A stretch of DNA of 64,000 bases, taken from NCBI RefSeq assembly GCF_003814745.1, contig NZ_RKRD01000001.1, positions 2,087,483 to 2,151,482 on the forward strand, in the 5' to 3' direction. This stretch comes from Hydrogenoanaerobacterium saccharovorans. GTDB taxonomy: Bacteria > Bacillota > Clostridia > Oscillospirales > Ruminococcaceae. Each line of letters opens with the position of its first letter. The stretch's first letter is position 1. A model generated the notes under the pieces. It was not told where the DNA came from and made no database searches. It saw nothing but the letters and a program-made list of their open reading frames with translations. Shown piece by piece: positions 1 through 7,672 of the stretch. The position numbers and the translations under genes were made by a program.

Positions 1-436
1 TGGTAAAGCCCTTTGGCAGACGGGTGGGAACATAAATATAATCCCAATTTTGCGGCATCTCTGAAATGTCGTAGGTTAAATCGGCGTAAGTAACTTTGTC
101 GTTTAAAACCACGCCGTAATTATCGCGCAAAGACAATACATAGTTGAAGAACTCTGTACGAATAGCATCAACCGATAAAATCAATGTACTAGAGCCAACA
201 ATGATAACCGCAAATATTGCCGCCACTGTTCTCAAAGGTTTGGGTAACCTGCGCTTTTTCTTTTCATGTTTTTTTATAAGCTTACGCATTTTTCTTTCAA
301 ACTCGGCTGACGGCTCAAATTCATCAACAGTATCGTATTCCTGCTTGATTTTTTCTCCTTCCTGCTCAATATAGTCTTCGGCTGCCCGTTTTAGCATTAA
401 GTCAAACAGTTCTACATTAATATTCTGTTTACTCAT
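1..436 (-). CDS. DUF4367-like membrane protein, probable anti-sigma partner (partial)
   Basis: The gene runs off the left edge of the window; 145 codons are visible. The product has a charged cytoplasmic N-terminus (about residues 1-70, ending in a lysine/arginine-rich stretch), one hydrophobic segment at about residues 71-90, and then an extracytoplasmic part that reaches YVPTRLPKGF, typical of the start of DUF4367-type domains. The ATG overlaps the stop of the upstream sigma-factor gene by 8 bp, so the two are probably translationally coupled. The architecture (cytoplasmic head, single membrane span, outer domain) and the position directly after a sigma factor suggest an anti-sigma factor. 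That role is inferred from context, not from a recognised anti-sigma motif. Confidence 0.72.
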   Translation of the reverse strand, partial: MSKQNINVELFDLMLKRAAEDYIEQEGEKIKQEYDTVDEFEPSAEFERKMRKLIKKHEKKKRRLPKPLRTVAAIFAVIIVGSSTLILSVDAIRTEFFNYVLSLRDNYGVVLNDKVTYADLTYDISEMPQNWDYIYVPTRLPKGFT

Positions 437-986
437 TCACCTTCACCCTCTTACATTCTAGCAGCTTTACAATTTTTTTCTTTGCCCTGTAAATTCTTAC
501 TGCTACATTATTGTCGGATATATTTAACATCTCGGCAATTTCTTTGTTTGAATATCCCTGTCCCATTTTGAGCAAAAATGGTGTTTTCAGTTCGTCTTTC
601 AATTCATCAATTATTTCCATGATAAGGTTGTATTTCTCCGAACTGACTATGTCGTCTTGGATATCTATTTTGTCGTCGATAATTTCATATTCCAAACTGT
701 CAAAATCCATTGTTTTGTTTTTATTTTGTTTTTTTAAAATGGTAAGGGATGTGTTCTTCACAATAGTAACCAAATAGTTGAGTGTTTTATTACACTCTAA
801 ATTGTGAACTTTTTGTAAATTGTTTCCCAGCTTAATAAAAGCCTCATGCACTGCGTCTTCTGCCAAGCTCCTATCTTTTAATATTGAATAAGCATAATTG
901 AGCATAATTCTTTTATAGCGGTTGTAAAGCTTCTCGTAAGTGGATTTCTCATCGTCAGTGAACAATTCCGAAGTCAATTGCAGCAT
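429..986 (-). CDS. ECF-type sigma-70 family RNA polymerase sigma factor
   Basis: This 185-aa protein matches the size of extracytoplasmic-function sigma factors. Region 2 is visible at about residues 20-90 (YKRIMLNYAYSILKDRSLAEDAVHEAFIKL), where the DAVHEAF core is diagnostic. Region 4 is a helix-turn-helix at about residues 140-175 (GYSNKEIAEMLNISDNNVAVRIYRAKK). A linker rich in aspartate lies between them. The ATG follows a GGGGGATC ribosome-binding site. A good promoter (TTGACG, 17 bp, TATATT) lies at 1033-1061. The gene is coupled to the membrane protein that follows it, a likely cognate regulator. The signal it answers to cannot be read from the sequence. Confidence 0.9.
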   Translation of the reverse strand: MLQLTSELFTDDEKSTYEKLYNRYKRIMLNYAYSILKDRSLAEDAVHEAFIKLGNNLQKVHNLECNKTLNYLVTIVKNTSLTILKKQNKNKTMDFDSLEYEIIDDKIDIQDDIVSSEKYNLIMEIIDELKDELKTPFLLKMGQGYSNKEIAEMLNISDNNVAVRIYRAKKKIVKLLECKRVKVNE

Positions 987-1032
987 ATTTGATCCCCCGA
1001 ATGCAATTTTTTCAGTGGAAAATTATGTATCT

Positions 1033-1061
1033 AATATACCTTAAATTTCATATTTCGTCAA
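1033..1061 (-). promoter_or_regulatory. Sigma-A-type promoter of the ECF sigma operon
   Basis: On the minus strand TTGACG (1056-1061) and TATATT (1033-1038) are separated by exactly 17 bp. The predicted start of transcription is about 40 bp upstream of the sigma-factor ATG. Confidence 0.6.
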
Positions 1062-1130
1062 ATAAACACAAATTTAAACTTTAGCTTTCTATCCTTAATT
1101 TAACAATAAAAATTGATGCAAAATATCACA

Positions 1131-1164
1131 AAAAGAGCCGCTCAAAAATGAGCAGCTCTTTTAT
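1131..1164. terminator. Bidirectional intrinsic terminator
   Basis: An AAAGAGC(C)GCTC stem pairs with GAGC(A)GCTCTTT, with A/T tracts on both sides. It lies just downstream of the repeat-protein gene on the minus strand. Confidence 0.75.
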
Positions 1165-1172
1165 TCATTGCA

Positions 1173-2798
1173 TCAAAGCACCCTAAACGTTACATCATCC
1201 AAATCCATTGATTGACCTTCATTTGCTGAAACAACAAATTGTACTCTAACCTGTTTGATATTGTTGGGTGTAATGCTTGTAATTAATTTATGATAGGCAA
1301 AGTTTCGGCTGTTATCTACCATATCCTGTTTTCTCACAGCGAGATACCCACCCAAAAAATCTCCGATATCTGTTTCAAAAATTACAAATACCTCAAAGCC
1401 TACATGTGATCCTTCTCCATGAACAAAAAACGATAATTCATAAAAGCATCCGCTTTTTACATCCTGTATTACCTGTACCAAAGCGGCATCATTTGCTAAA
1501 TTAACAGAGGCGTAACCCGAATGCACTCTCCCCTGGCTTTTTTGTATTGATACTGCAAACGGCGTTGTTGTAGTCCATCCGATAGGGACATTCTTTGAGA
1601 AGTTCTCCATCGTACCGTTTATAATCAGCTCACCTGTTGAAGGGCACAAAGGCTCAGTAAGTTCTTTGCTATATTCGGGTTTAAAATTGTTCGGCTTGGT
1701 AGTATCTTCAAAATTCTTAATCATCGGGATATTCTGTTTTTCTTCACTTTTAATAGCTTCTGTGGGTGCAACTATTTTTTCCTGCTTGGGAACAGCAGCA
1801 TTAATGGTACTGTTCGAATCTGTTTCTTGGCGGGCAGAAATATCTGAAAGTTTTTTACTTTTATTATTGTTTTGATCTTCCATCGTTGGAAGCGGATCGT
1901 TATTGAAATTTTCAGGGTGCGGATAGATATCCTTTTTGCTGAAGAATTCTTCCGCATCGGTAATATCTGTATCCACATTTTTTTGCGCGATACTCTTTTC
2001 TTTTTCTGTACCAAGTTTTGTTTGATTAACTGCATTCTCATTTTCAGCTTGTTTTTCAGCTGCAGAAACTTCTTCAGTTATATTGTTTTGATCTTCCATT
2101 GTTGAAACCGGTTCGAAAAAATTCTCATTGAAAATATCAGGGCGCGGATAGATATCCTTTTTGCTGAAGAATTCTTCTGCATCGGTAATATCTGTATCTA
2201 TATTTTTTTGCGCGATACTCTTTTCTTTTTCTGTACCAAGTTTTGTTTGATTAACTGCATTCTCATTTTCAGCTTGTTTTTCAGCTGCAGAAACTTCTTC
2301 AGTTATATTGTTTTGATCTTCCATCGTTGAAACCGAATCGAAAAAATTCTCATTGAAAATATCAGGGCGCGGGTAAATATCCATTTTGCCGAAGAATTCT
2401 TTTGCATCGGTAATTTCTGTATCCACATTTTCTTCTGGGATACTCTTTTCTTTTTCTGTATACGGGTTTACTTTCACAACCGTCTTTTGGGTTTCAGTTT
2501 GTTTTTCAACTTTATAAGGGCTACCGGAAGAAATAATATTTTGTACCGGCACTTGCCCATATTGCGGCGATATAATTTTTTCGGTGTCTATATCATATTG
2601 TTTTTTTGTATTGTAACAGCAAGGGTAATTTTCAATATTCTCGTTATTCACCATTTGCATAGAATTGGAATTTGCTGCCCCCATCTCGTATTGAGGGCTA
2701 CCAGTGGATTTAATATAATAAACTCTAACATTCGGGCCGGATCTTGGGTCTTTAGTGTAACCTCTAGCCTTCATTAGTGCATCATAATCATCAATCAT
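1173..2798 (-). CDS. Repeat-containing protein with C-terminal carbohydrate-binding-like domain, possibly spore or cell surface
   Basis: This 541-aa protein has no recognisable signal peptide. It has an N-terminal segment (1-110), a central acidic region (about 120-330) built of three 75-residue repeats (core ITDAEEFFSKKDIYPRPDIF then STMEDQNNITEEVSAAEKQ), and a C-terminal beta-rich domain (about 390-541) starting LIINGTMENFS and ending with a conserved-looking DLDDVTFRVL. The C-terminal domain resembles the galactose-binding-like fold that Firmicutes attach to collagen-like or spore surface proteins (NTTRR-F1-like). That resemblance is by eye only. The ATG has a strong AGGAGGT site. A 22-bp perfect palindrome sits just upstream. 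Function is unknown. Confidence 0.7.
   Translation of the reverse strand: MIDDYDALMKARGYTKDPRSGPNVRVYYIKSTGSPQYEMGAANSNSMQMVNNENIENYPCCYNTKKQYDIDTEKIISPQYGQVPVQNIISSGSPYKVEKQTETQKTVVKVNPYTEKEKSIPEENVDTEITDAKEFFGKMDIYPRPDIFNENFFDSVSTMEDQNNITEEVSAAEKQAENENAVNQTKLGTEKEKSIAQKNIDTDITDAEEFFSKKDIYPRPDIFNENFFEPVSTMEDQNNITEEVSAAEKQAENENAVNQTKLGTEKEKSIAQKNVDTDITDAEEFFSKKDIYPHPENFNNDPLPTMEDQNNNKSKKLSDISARQETDSNSTINAAVPKQEKIVAPTEAIKSEEKQNIPMIKNFEDTTKPNNFKPEYSKELTEPLCPSTGELIINGTMENFSKNVPIGWTTTTPFAVSIQKSQGRVHSGYASVNLANDAALVQVIQDVKSGCFYELSFFVHGEGSHVGFEVFVIFETDIGDFLGGYLAVRKQDMVDNSRNFAYHKLITSITPNNIKQVRVQFVVSANEGQSMDLDDVTFRVL
1868..2440 (-). repeat. 225-bp tandem repeat, two nearly identical full units plus diverged flanking units
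   Basis: Landmarks recur with an exact 225-bp period; for example the GATACTC (plus strand) motif occurs at about 1989, 2214 and 2439. The two central units differ at only a few positions, and the outer copies are more diverged. The period keeps the frame (75 codons), so copy-number change would alter the protein in 75-residue steps. Confidence 0.85.
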
Positions 2799-2816
2799 TT
2801 TCGTACCTCCTGTTCG

Positions 2817-2838
2817 TAACGGATACTAGTATCCGTTA
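2817..2838. promoter_or_regulatory. 22-bp perfect palindrome, possible operator
   Basis: The half-site TAACGGATACT is followed immediately by its exact reverse complement, with no spacer. It lies about 10 bp upstream of the ribosome-binding site of the repeat-protein gene, so it could be a repressor site over the transcription start or a 5'-UTR hairpin. The binding factor is unknown. Confidence 0.55.
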
Positions 2839-2854
2839 TATTTTATGCCTTAAC

Positions 2855-2890
2855 AAAAAAACTGCTCATCAAATGAACGAGCAGTTTTTA
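2855..2890. terminator. Terminator-like hairpin in divergent region
   Basis: AAAACTGCTC pairs with GAGCAGTTTT around an 11-nt loop, with runs of T on both strands. It lies between divergent genes, so it may shield each promoter from readthrough rather than end a visible gene. Confidence 0.6.
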
Positions 2891-3119
2891 TATGGTTGTT
2901 ACCAAAAGGTTTGCTTTACTATAAGCAATCAAGTGTAAAGTAACATATATTATGGGTGAAAGCTCTTTTGGCGCTCTCACCAACAAAAGCTGGCTAACAT
3001 ACTATAATTATAATAACAGCCATTGCATATCAAAAGACGCGGTTATTTAGCCCCCTTTGCTATTGCAGAAGAATAGAAAAAATTGCAAAAAGGAATTAGC
3101 GAACGAAGAGGTGATACTG

Positions 3120-3884
3120 TTGGACGTACTTAGAGTACAGGATATAGAAGAAAAATATCAGGCTCAAAACGGAGAGATAAAAGCACTGGAAAATATCAGC
3201 TTCTCTATGAAAAAAGGCGAATTTATGAGCATTGTCGGCCCCAGCGGATGCGGAAAATCCACTCTGCTGTCTATCATTGCAGGGTTGCTTAAGCCAACAG
3301 CAGGCGAAGTTTTTGTAAACGGCGAAAAGGTAACAGGCGTATCTACACACATCGGCTATATGCTGCAAAAGGATAATCTTTTGGATTGGCGCACCATTTA
3401 CAACAATGTGATGTTTGGATTGGAAATAAGGCATAGGATGACCCCTGAAAACGTGCAGAGGGCAATTCATCTTTTAAAAACATATGGTTTATACGAATTT
3501 AAAGATAAGTACCCCTCACAGTTGTCCGGCGGAATGAGACAGAGAGTCGCGCTGATTCGAACTCTGGCAATCAACCCGGATATTTTGCTTTTAGACGAAG
3601 CTTTTTCCGCTTTGGATTATCAGACCAGACTCAATGTAACCAATGATGTTTACCGCATATTAAAGCAGGAGCAAGTTACTACCATTATGGTTACCCACGA
3701 TATTCCCGAAAGTATCAGCATGGGCGACCGAATCATGGTTCTGAGTGCCAGACCGGCAACTATAAAGGAAATTTTGGAGATTGACTTTGAAGATAAAGAC
3801 AGAACACCACTATCCTGCAGAAACAGCCCAAAATTCGGCAAATATTTTGATCATATATGGAAAGAACTGGGGATGAATGAGTAA
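3120..3884 (+). CDS. ABC transporter ATP-binding protein (NitT/SsuB/ThiZ type)
   Basis: This is the cytoplasmic ATPase of an importer, 254 aa from the chosen TTG start. The TTG follows GAAGAGGTG by a normal spacing; an in-frame TTG at 3057 has no such site. Walker A is GPSGCGKST, the signature is LSGGMRQR, Walker B is ILLLDEAF and the H-loop is MVTHDIPES, all in the expected order. The closing GMNE overlaps the permease start by 8 bp. Together with the next two genes it forms a complete three-part importer of the nitrate/sulfonate/taurine/thiamine-precursor superfamily. Confidence 0.88.
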   Translation: MDVLRVQDIEEKYQAQNGEIKALENISFSMKKGEFMSIVGPSGCGKSTLLSIIAGLLKPTAGEVFVNGEKVTGVSTHIGYMLQKDNLLDWRTIYNNVMFGLEIRHRMTPENVQRAIHLLKTYGLYEFKDKYPSQLSGGMRQRVALIRTLAINPDILLLDEAFSALDYQTRLNVTNDVYRILKQEQVTTIMVTHDIPESISMGDRIMVLSARPATIKEILEIDFEDKDRTPLSCRNSPKFGKYFDHIWKELGMNE

Positions 3885-4683
3885 TTTACAAATTTCACAA
3901 GAACGACTACTATACTTAAAAAAGAAAAAACAGCGTAAAAGAATGATTGCTACATGTCAAATTGGTATATTGGTTTTATTTCTCTCTGTTTGGGAGATTT
4001 CAGCGAGACTTGGTTTCATCGACAGCTTTATATTAAGCCAACCGTCGCGTATATTGCACACATACGTCAGCATGGCACAAAACGATTTACTGATGCATAT
4101 TGGGGTAACGGTATACGAAACCTTGGTAGGCTTTGTGCTGGGTGTTCTATTGGGTACGCTGCTCGCCGTCATCCTATGGTGGAGCAGTTTTATATCCAAA
4201 GTAAGCGAACCGTATTTGGTGGTTCTTAACAGCCTGCCAAAAATCGCACTCGGCCCTGTAATCATAATTATTGTAGGCGCGGGAACCGAAGCAATTATTT
4301 TTATGGCTCTTGCTATTTCTCTTATTGTTACTGTATTGGAAATGCTCAACGGCTTTCACAATACCGATAAAGAATACATGAAAATGGCAGCCACGTTTGG
4401 TGCTACAAAACGCCAAATTTTCACTAAAATAGTGTTCCCCTATAATATCTCAACCTTATTTAATTCGCTTAAAATCAACATTGGGCTTTCTTTGGTCGGC
4501 GTAATTGCAGGTGAATTTTTGGTATCAAAGGCGGGGCTGGGTTATTTGATTGTTTACGGCGGGCAGGTATTTAAACTTGATCTTGTGATGGCAAGTGTCA
4601 TCATACTTTCTATCGTTGCGGCACTGATGTACGAAGCTGTCGTACTGCTGCAAAAATTCGTCTTAAAATGGTATGGTCATTGA
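3877..4683 (+). CDS. ABC transporter permease (SsuC/ThiX type)
   Basis: This 268-aa integral membrane protein has about six hydrophobic segments after a short basic N-terminus (KKKKQRKR). The cytoplasmic-loop EAA motif that docks on the ATPase is visible around MAATFGATKRQIFTKIVFP. Its start overlaps the ATPase gene. The size and the motif position fit the BPD-type permeases of nitrate/taurine/HMP importers. Substrate cannot be assigned from the permease. Confidence 0.88.
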   Translation: MSNLQISQERLLYLKKKKQRKRMIATCQIGILVLFLSVWEISARLGFIDSFILSQPSRILHTYVSMAQNDLLMHIGVTVYETLVGFVLGVLLGTLLAVILWWSSFISKVSEPYLVVLNSLPKIALGPVIIIIVGAGTEAIIFMALAISLIVTVLEMLNGFHNTDKEYMKMAATFGATKRQIFTKIVFPYNISTLFNSLKINIGLSLVGVIAGEFLVSKAGLGYLIVYGGQVFKLDLVMASVIILSIVAALMYEAVVLLQKFVLKWYGH

Positions 4684-4713
4684 ATAAAACAATTTTTGAA
4701 AGGGGCAACGAGT

Positions 4714-5721
4714 ATGAAAAAACACATAAAGTTCATTGCTGCTGCACTAAGTGTTGTCATGGTACTCACTTTGTTTGCAGGCTGTGCAAAAAAAAATGCA
4801 AAAGAAAAAGTTACCGTATGCGAAGTAACCCATTCCATATTTTACGCACCGCAGTATGCCGCAATTAATCTTGGTTTTTTTGAAGAAGAAGGCATAGAAA
4901 TTGAACTTTCAAACGGTCAGGGTGCCGACAAGGTGATGTCTGCCGTCTTGTCCAACAACATCGACATCGGTTTTGCGGGGCCCGAAGCATCCATCTATGT
5001 TTACAACGAGGGCAAAGACGATTACACTCAAGTGTTTGCACAATTAACACAGCGTGATGGTTCTTTTTTAGTAGCCCGCGAACCAGACCCCAACTTTACA
5101 TGGGATAAACTGCGCGAAAAAGTAGTTATACCAGGGCGCAAAGGCGGTGTGCCGTATATGGCTTTGGAGTATGTAATACGCAAACACAACTTAGACCCTT
5201 ATAAAGACGTTACACTGGATAACAGCATTCAATTTGCGCTGATGGCAGGTGCATTTACCAGCGGTACAGGTGATTATGTAACTTTATTTGAACCCACAGC
5301 ATCCATGCTGGAAGCCGAAGGAAAAGGATACATAGTATCTTCTATCGGTAAAGAATGCGGAGAGCTGCCTTACACCGCTTATTTTGCAAAGAAAAGCTAC
5401 ATCGAAAAAAATGCCGATTTAATCGAACGCTTTACCAGAGCAATTTACAAAGGCCAACAGTGGGTAGCAAAACACAGTGCAGAAGAAATTGCAAAAGTTG
5501 TTGCGCCATCCTTCCCCGATACCGACATAAAACTGCTTACCACCGTTATACAGCGCTACAAAGAGATTGAGGTTTGGAGCAGCACCCCTGTATTGACTGC
5601 CGAGTCGTTTGACCTTTTACAAAAAGTGATGACCGAAGCAGGTGAGCTTGCTAAAACCGCCCCACACGATAAAATTGTAAACAACAGCTTTGCAGAAAAG
5701 GTTGTTGCCGCCGCAAAATAA
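4714..5721 (+). CDS. ABC transporter substrate-binding lipoprotein (NMT1/THI5-like)
   Basis: This 335-aa lipoprotein starts at the ATG behind AAAGGGG. A signal peptide runs to the lipobox LFAGC, with Cys24 as the acylation site. The mature protein opens with HSIFYAPQYAAINLGFFEEEGIEIEL, characteristic of the NMT1/THI5-like family (ThiY, SsuA, TauA). A segment reading GADKVMSAVLSNNIDIGFAGPE forms part of the usual ligand cleft. The HMP/thiamine-precursor motif with clustered cysteines is not evident and no thiamine genes are nearby, so the substrate is left open among pyrimidines, sulfonates, nitrate-like or other small anions. Confidence 0.85.
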   Translation: MKKHIKFIAAALSVVMVLTLFAGCAKKNAKEKVTVCEVTHSIFYAPQYAAINLGFFEEEGIEIELSNGQGADKVMSAVLSNNIDIGFAGPEASIYVYNEGKDDYTQVFAQLTQRDGSFLVAREPDPNFTWDKLREKVVIPGRKGGVPYMALEYVIRKHNLDPYKDVTLDNSIQFALMAGAFTSGTGDYVTLFEPTASMLEAEGKGYIVSSIGKECGELPYTAYFAKKSYIEKNADLIERFTRAIYKGQQWVAKHSAEEIAKVVAPSFPDTDIKLLTTVIQRYKEIEVWSSTPVLTAESFDLLQKVMTEAGELAKTAPHDKIVNNSFAEKVVAAAK

Positions 5722-5731
5722 ACTTTGCAAT

Positions 5732-5779
5732 ACGGTAAAGATGCCATCTCTGTTTTAAGAGAGATGGCATCTTTACCGT
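5732..5779 (+). terminator. Long perfect hairpin after the ABC importer operon
   Basis: A 20-bp perfect stem (ACGGTAAAGATGCCATCTCT and its complement) encloses an 8-nt loop just after the lipoprotein stop codon. There is no clear T-tract after the full stem. Termination may occur within the stem's TTT, or the hairpin may act in 3'-end protection. Confidence 0.6.
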
Positions 5780-5808
5780 TGGTGTATTATAAGGTAAAAT
5801 TGCTTTTA

Positions 5809-7380
5809 TCAAATCTGCCAATGAATGAGGATATTTTGTTCGTTTGTCTGCAAATTTCGTTTTCCGATTTCAACGCTCTCAATAAAAACGTTAATCAGTT
5901 CTCGCGGGGCAGTATCAAAATCAAGCCACTGCAGCACCTTACCCTGCAATGCAGTTTTGTCTGTATTGCTTTTTGTTTTGTCTAATTCTTGGGCAAGCAC
6001 AAAAATCCGGCTTTTCAACCTTTGAGAATCTTTTAGATAAGCACGGTTCAGCTGAGCAAACTGTTCTGCCTCAATTACCCCTGCCGATTTATCAAGATAT
6101 AAATCTTGCAATGCTTTTTCATGGCGCAGTACATCTGCTTGCAGGCAGGCAATCTGTTTTTGCAGGCTTGCAATGTGTTTCTCCTCCCCATCTGTATCTG
6201 AAAGCAAATTACCCCAGCAAGGGGTGTAGTAAAGCTGTATGTATTTTTTTAGTCGGTCGCTCACCTCTTTCTCCAACCGATCGAGCCGTATAGAGTGATT
6301 GGAGCAACAGCTTTTGTCGGTAGCGTACAGTTTGCACCGCAAGTAGCACCGAGCATAATTGGCAGAACTGTTTGAAACTTTCAGCATCGCGCTGCCGCAA
6401 TCCATACATCGTACCTTGCCTGCAAGCAAATGGGTTTTTCCGTTACCACTGCTTTTAGTGTGTTCGCCAAGCAGTTTGGCTACCGATGCAAACACTTCAC
6501 GATCGATAATTGCTTCGTGCGTATTGGGTACAATCACCCAATCTTCTTTGGGCACAGCAACCAGTTCTTTCGATTTATAATTAACTTTTTTGCGTGTACC
6601 TTGTACCAAATCGCCGATATACATTTGATTTTTGAGAATTCGCCCTACCGACGTTTTGTTCCATAAACCTAAATGATTACGCTGAGCACCGTTTACATAG
6701 TTCCAGCCTTTTTGCTGCTTGTATTTGGTAGGGTTCGCGATCCCCTCTGCATTCAGCAACGATGCAATCTGCTGCTTGCCGTTTCCTGCAAGATACAGAG
6801 CAAAAATCCTGCGCACAACAGCAGCTGCTTGTTCATCAATAACCAGCTTGTTTTTGTCACTTTGTGATTTTTGATACCCATATACGGGAAAACCACCGAT
6901 GTATTGCCCGGTACTGCGCTTATGGCGAAAAACTGCTTTGATGTTCTCCGACAAATCTTCGAGGTACCACTCGTTAATCAGCCCGTTGATTTGCCGTGCT
7001 TTTTTATTACCCTTTATCTCTGTGTCAACATGATCGACAACGGCAATAAAACGGATGCCCCACAGCACAAACCGATTGTGAATATAACGCTCCACCAGTT
7101 CCATATCGCGGGTGAAGCGAGATTGTGTTTTGCAAAGCACAATCTCAAACTTACGCTGCTCGGCATCCTCAAGCAATCTGCAAAAAGCGGGGCGTTCACT
7201 GTCGATACCCGAATAATCTTCATCGCAGTAAATTTCATAAATGTTCCACCCGTGCTCGGTTGCATATTCTGTCAATAACGATTTTTGGTTTTGTATACTT
7301 TCGCTTTCCTGCACTTTTTCTCCGTGTCCAAAGGGTATCATATCCTCTTTGCTTAAACGGCAATAAATTGCAGCAAGCAT
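5809..7380 (-). CDS. Large serine recombinase (orphan)
   Basis: This 523-aa site-specific recombinase has an N-terminal resolvase domain with the catalytic serine in AAIYCRLSKED (Ser10), YCDEDYSGIDSERPAF and a conserved-arginine region SRFTRDMELVE. The recombinase domain lies at about 165-270, and a zinc ribbon (CMDCG...CYLRC...CCSNH) at about 335-380. A coiled-coil stretch precedes the C-terminus. The ATG has a GGAGGAA site. Length and domain order match integrases of clostridial mobile elements such as TndX/TnpX. No paired attachment repeats or cargo could be identified around it, so it is either a relic or its element boundaries are not visible. The 41-aa ORF upstream is probably co-transcribed. 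Confidence 0.92.
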   Translation of the reverse strand: MLAAIYCRLSKEDMIPFGHGEKVQESESIQNQKSLLTEYATEHGWNIYEIYCDEDYSGIDSERPAFCRLLEDAEQRKFEIVLCKTQSRFTRDMELVERYIHNRFVLWGIRFIAVVDHVDTEIKGNKKARQINGLINEWYLEDLSENIKAVFRHKRSTGQYIGGFPVYGYQKSQSDKNKLVIDEQAAAVVRRIFALYLAGNGKQQIASLLNAEGIANPTKYKQQKGWNYVNGAQRNHLGLWNKTSVGRILKNQMYIGDLVQGTRKKVNYKSKELVAVPKEDWVIVPNTHEAIIDREVFASVAKLLGEHTKSSGNGKTHLLAGKVRCMDCGSAMLKVSNSSANYARCYLRCKLYATDKSCCSNHSIRLDRLEKEVSDRLKKYIQLYYTPCWGNLLSDTDGEEKHIASLQKQIACLQADVLRHEKALQDLYLDKSAGVIEAEQFAQLNRAYLKDSQRLKSRIFVLAQELDKTKSNTDKTALQGKVLQWLDFDTAPRELINVFIESVEIGKRNLQTNEQNILIHWQI

Positions 7381-7404
7381 GCGTCAAGTTCCTCCAAAAC
7401 TTTA

Positions 7405-7530
7405 TTATTTTTCAGCTGCTTTCAGCTTATTTTTAAGGTAGCGTTCTATCTTTTTTTGCAGCAAAGCTTTTTTTTCTTCTTCATCTTTGGAATGAAAGGT
7501 TTCATTTACAATCAATTTTGCTTGTTTCAT
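7405..7530 (-). CDS. Small charged protein (41 aa) upstream of recombinase
   Basis: The ORF starts at the ATG after GGGGGACTGTC and encodes MKQAKLIVNETFHSKDEEEKK followed by a lysine-rich amphipathic helix. It ends about 25 bp before the recombinase start and is in the same direction. Small ORFs in this position are common next to clostridial serine recombinases and could be accessory or directionality factors. Function is unknown. Confidence 0.55.
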   Translation of the reverse strand: MKQAKLIVNETFHSKDEEEKKALLQKKIERYLKNKLKAAEK

Positions 7531-7536
7531 GACAGT

Positions 7537-7592
7537 CCCCCACAAAAATAGTAATAAAACTGCTGATATAATCTATTTCTATGTTTTGGGGG
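7537..7592. promoter_or_regulatory. Imperfect inverted repeat upstream of recombinase operon
   Basis: CCCCCACAAAAATAG (7537-7551) faces CTATGTTTTGGGGG (7579-7592), complementary with one shift. It spans the likely promoter of the 41-aa ORF/recombinase unit and could be an operator or a recombinase-binding site. Confidence 0.35.
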
Positions 7593-7672
7593 TTGTACTT
7601 TATTTTAGGTAACAAAAGCTTTTTGTAATTCATATACTGTAAGGACTAATTCTGTGCAAAGGTGTGATTTTT

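Larger units (their letters stand above)
2799..3119. other. Divergent intergenic region with palindrome and hairpins
   Basis: This 321-bp gap separates the repeat-protein gene (minus) from the ABC importer (plus). It holds a 22-bp perfect palindrome (2817-2838), a terminator-like hairpin (2855-2890) and a second hairpin (about 2954-2980, GGTGAaAGC pairing with GCTcTCACC). On the minus strand CATAAAATA, just before the palindrome, resembles a sigma-K -10 element, but no convincing -35 partner is seen. No TPP or other known riboswitch core was recognised ahead of the importer. Confidence 0.5.

Noticed and set aside
2930..3119. Possible TPP or other riboswitch upstream of the ThiY/SsuA-like importer
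   Set aside because: A hairpin is present, but none of the conserved TPP core segments (CTGAGA, ACCTGATCTGGATAATGCC-like) could be found, and no other known aptamer matched.
3957..4349. 130-aa minus-strand ORF inside the ABC permease gene
   Set aside because: It is the antisense frame of a well-supported membrane protein and has no ribosome-binding site or family motif.
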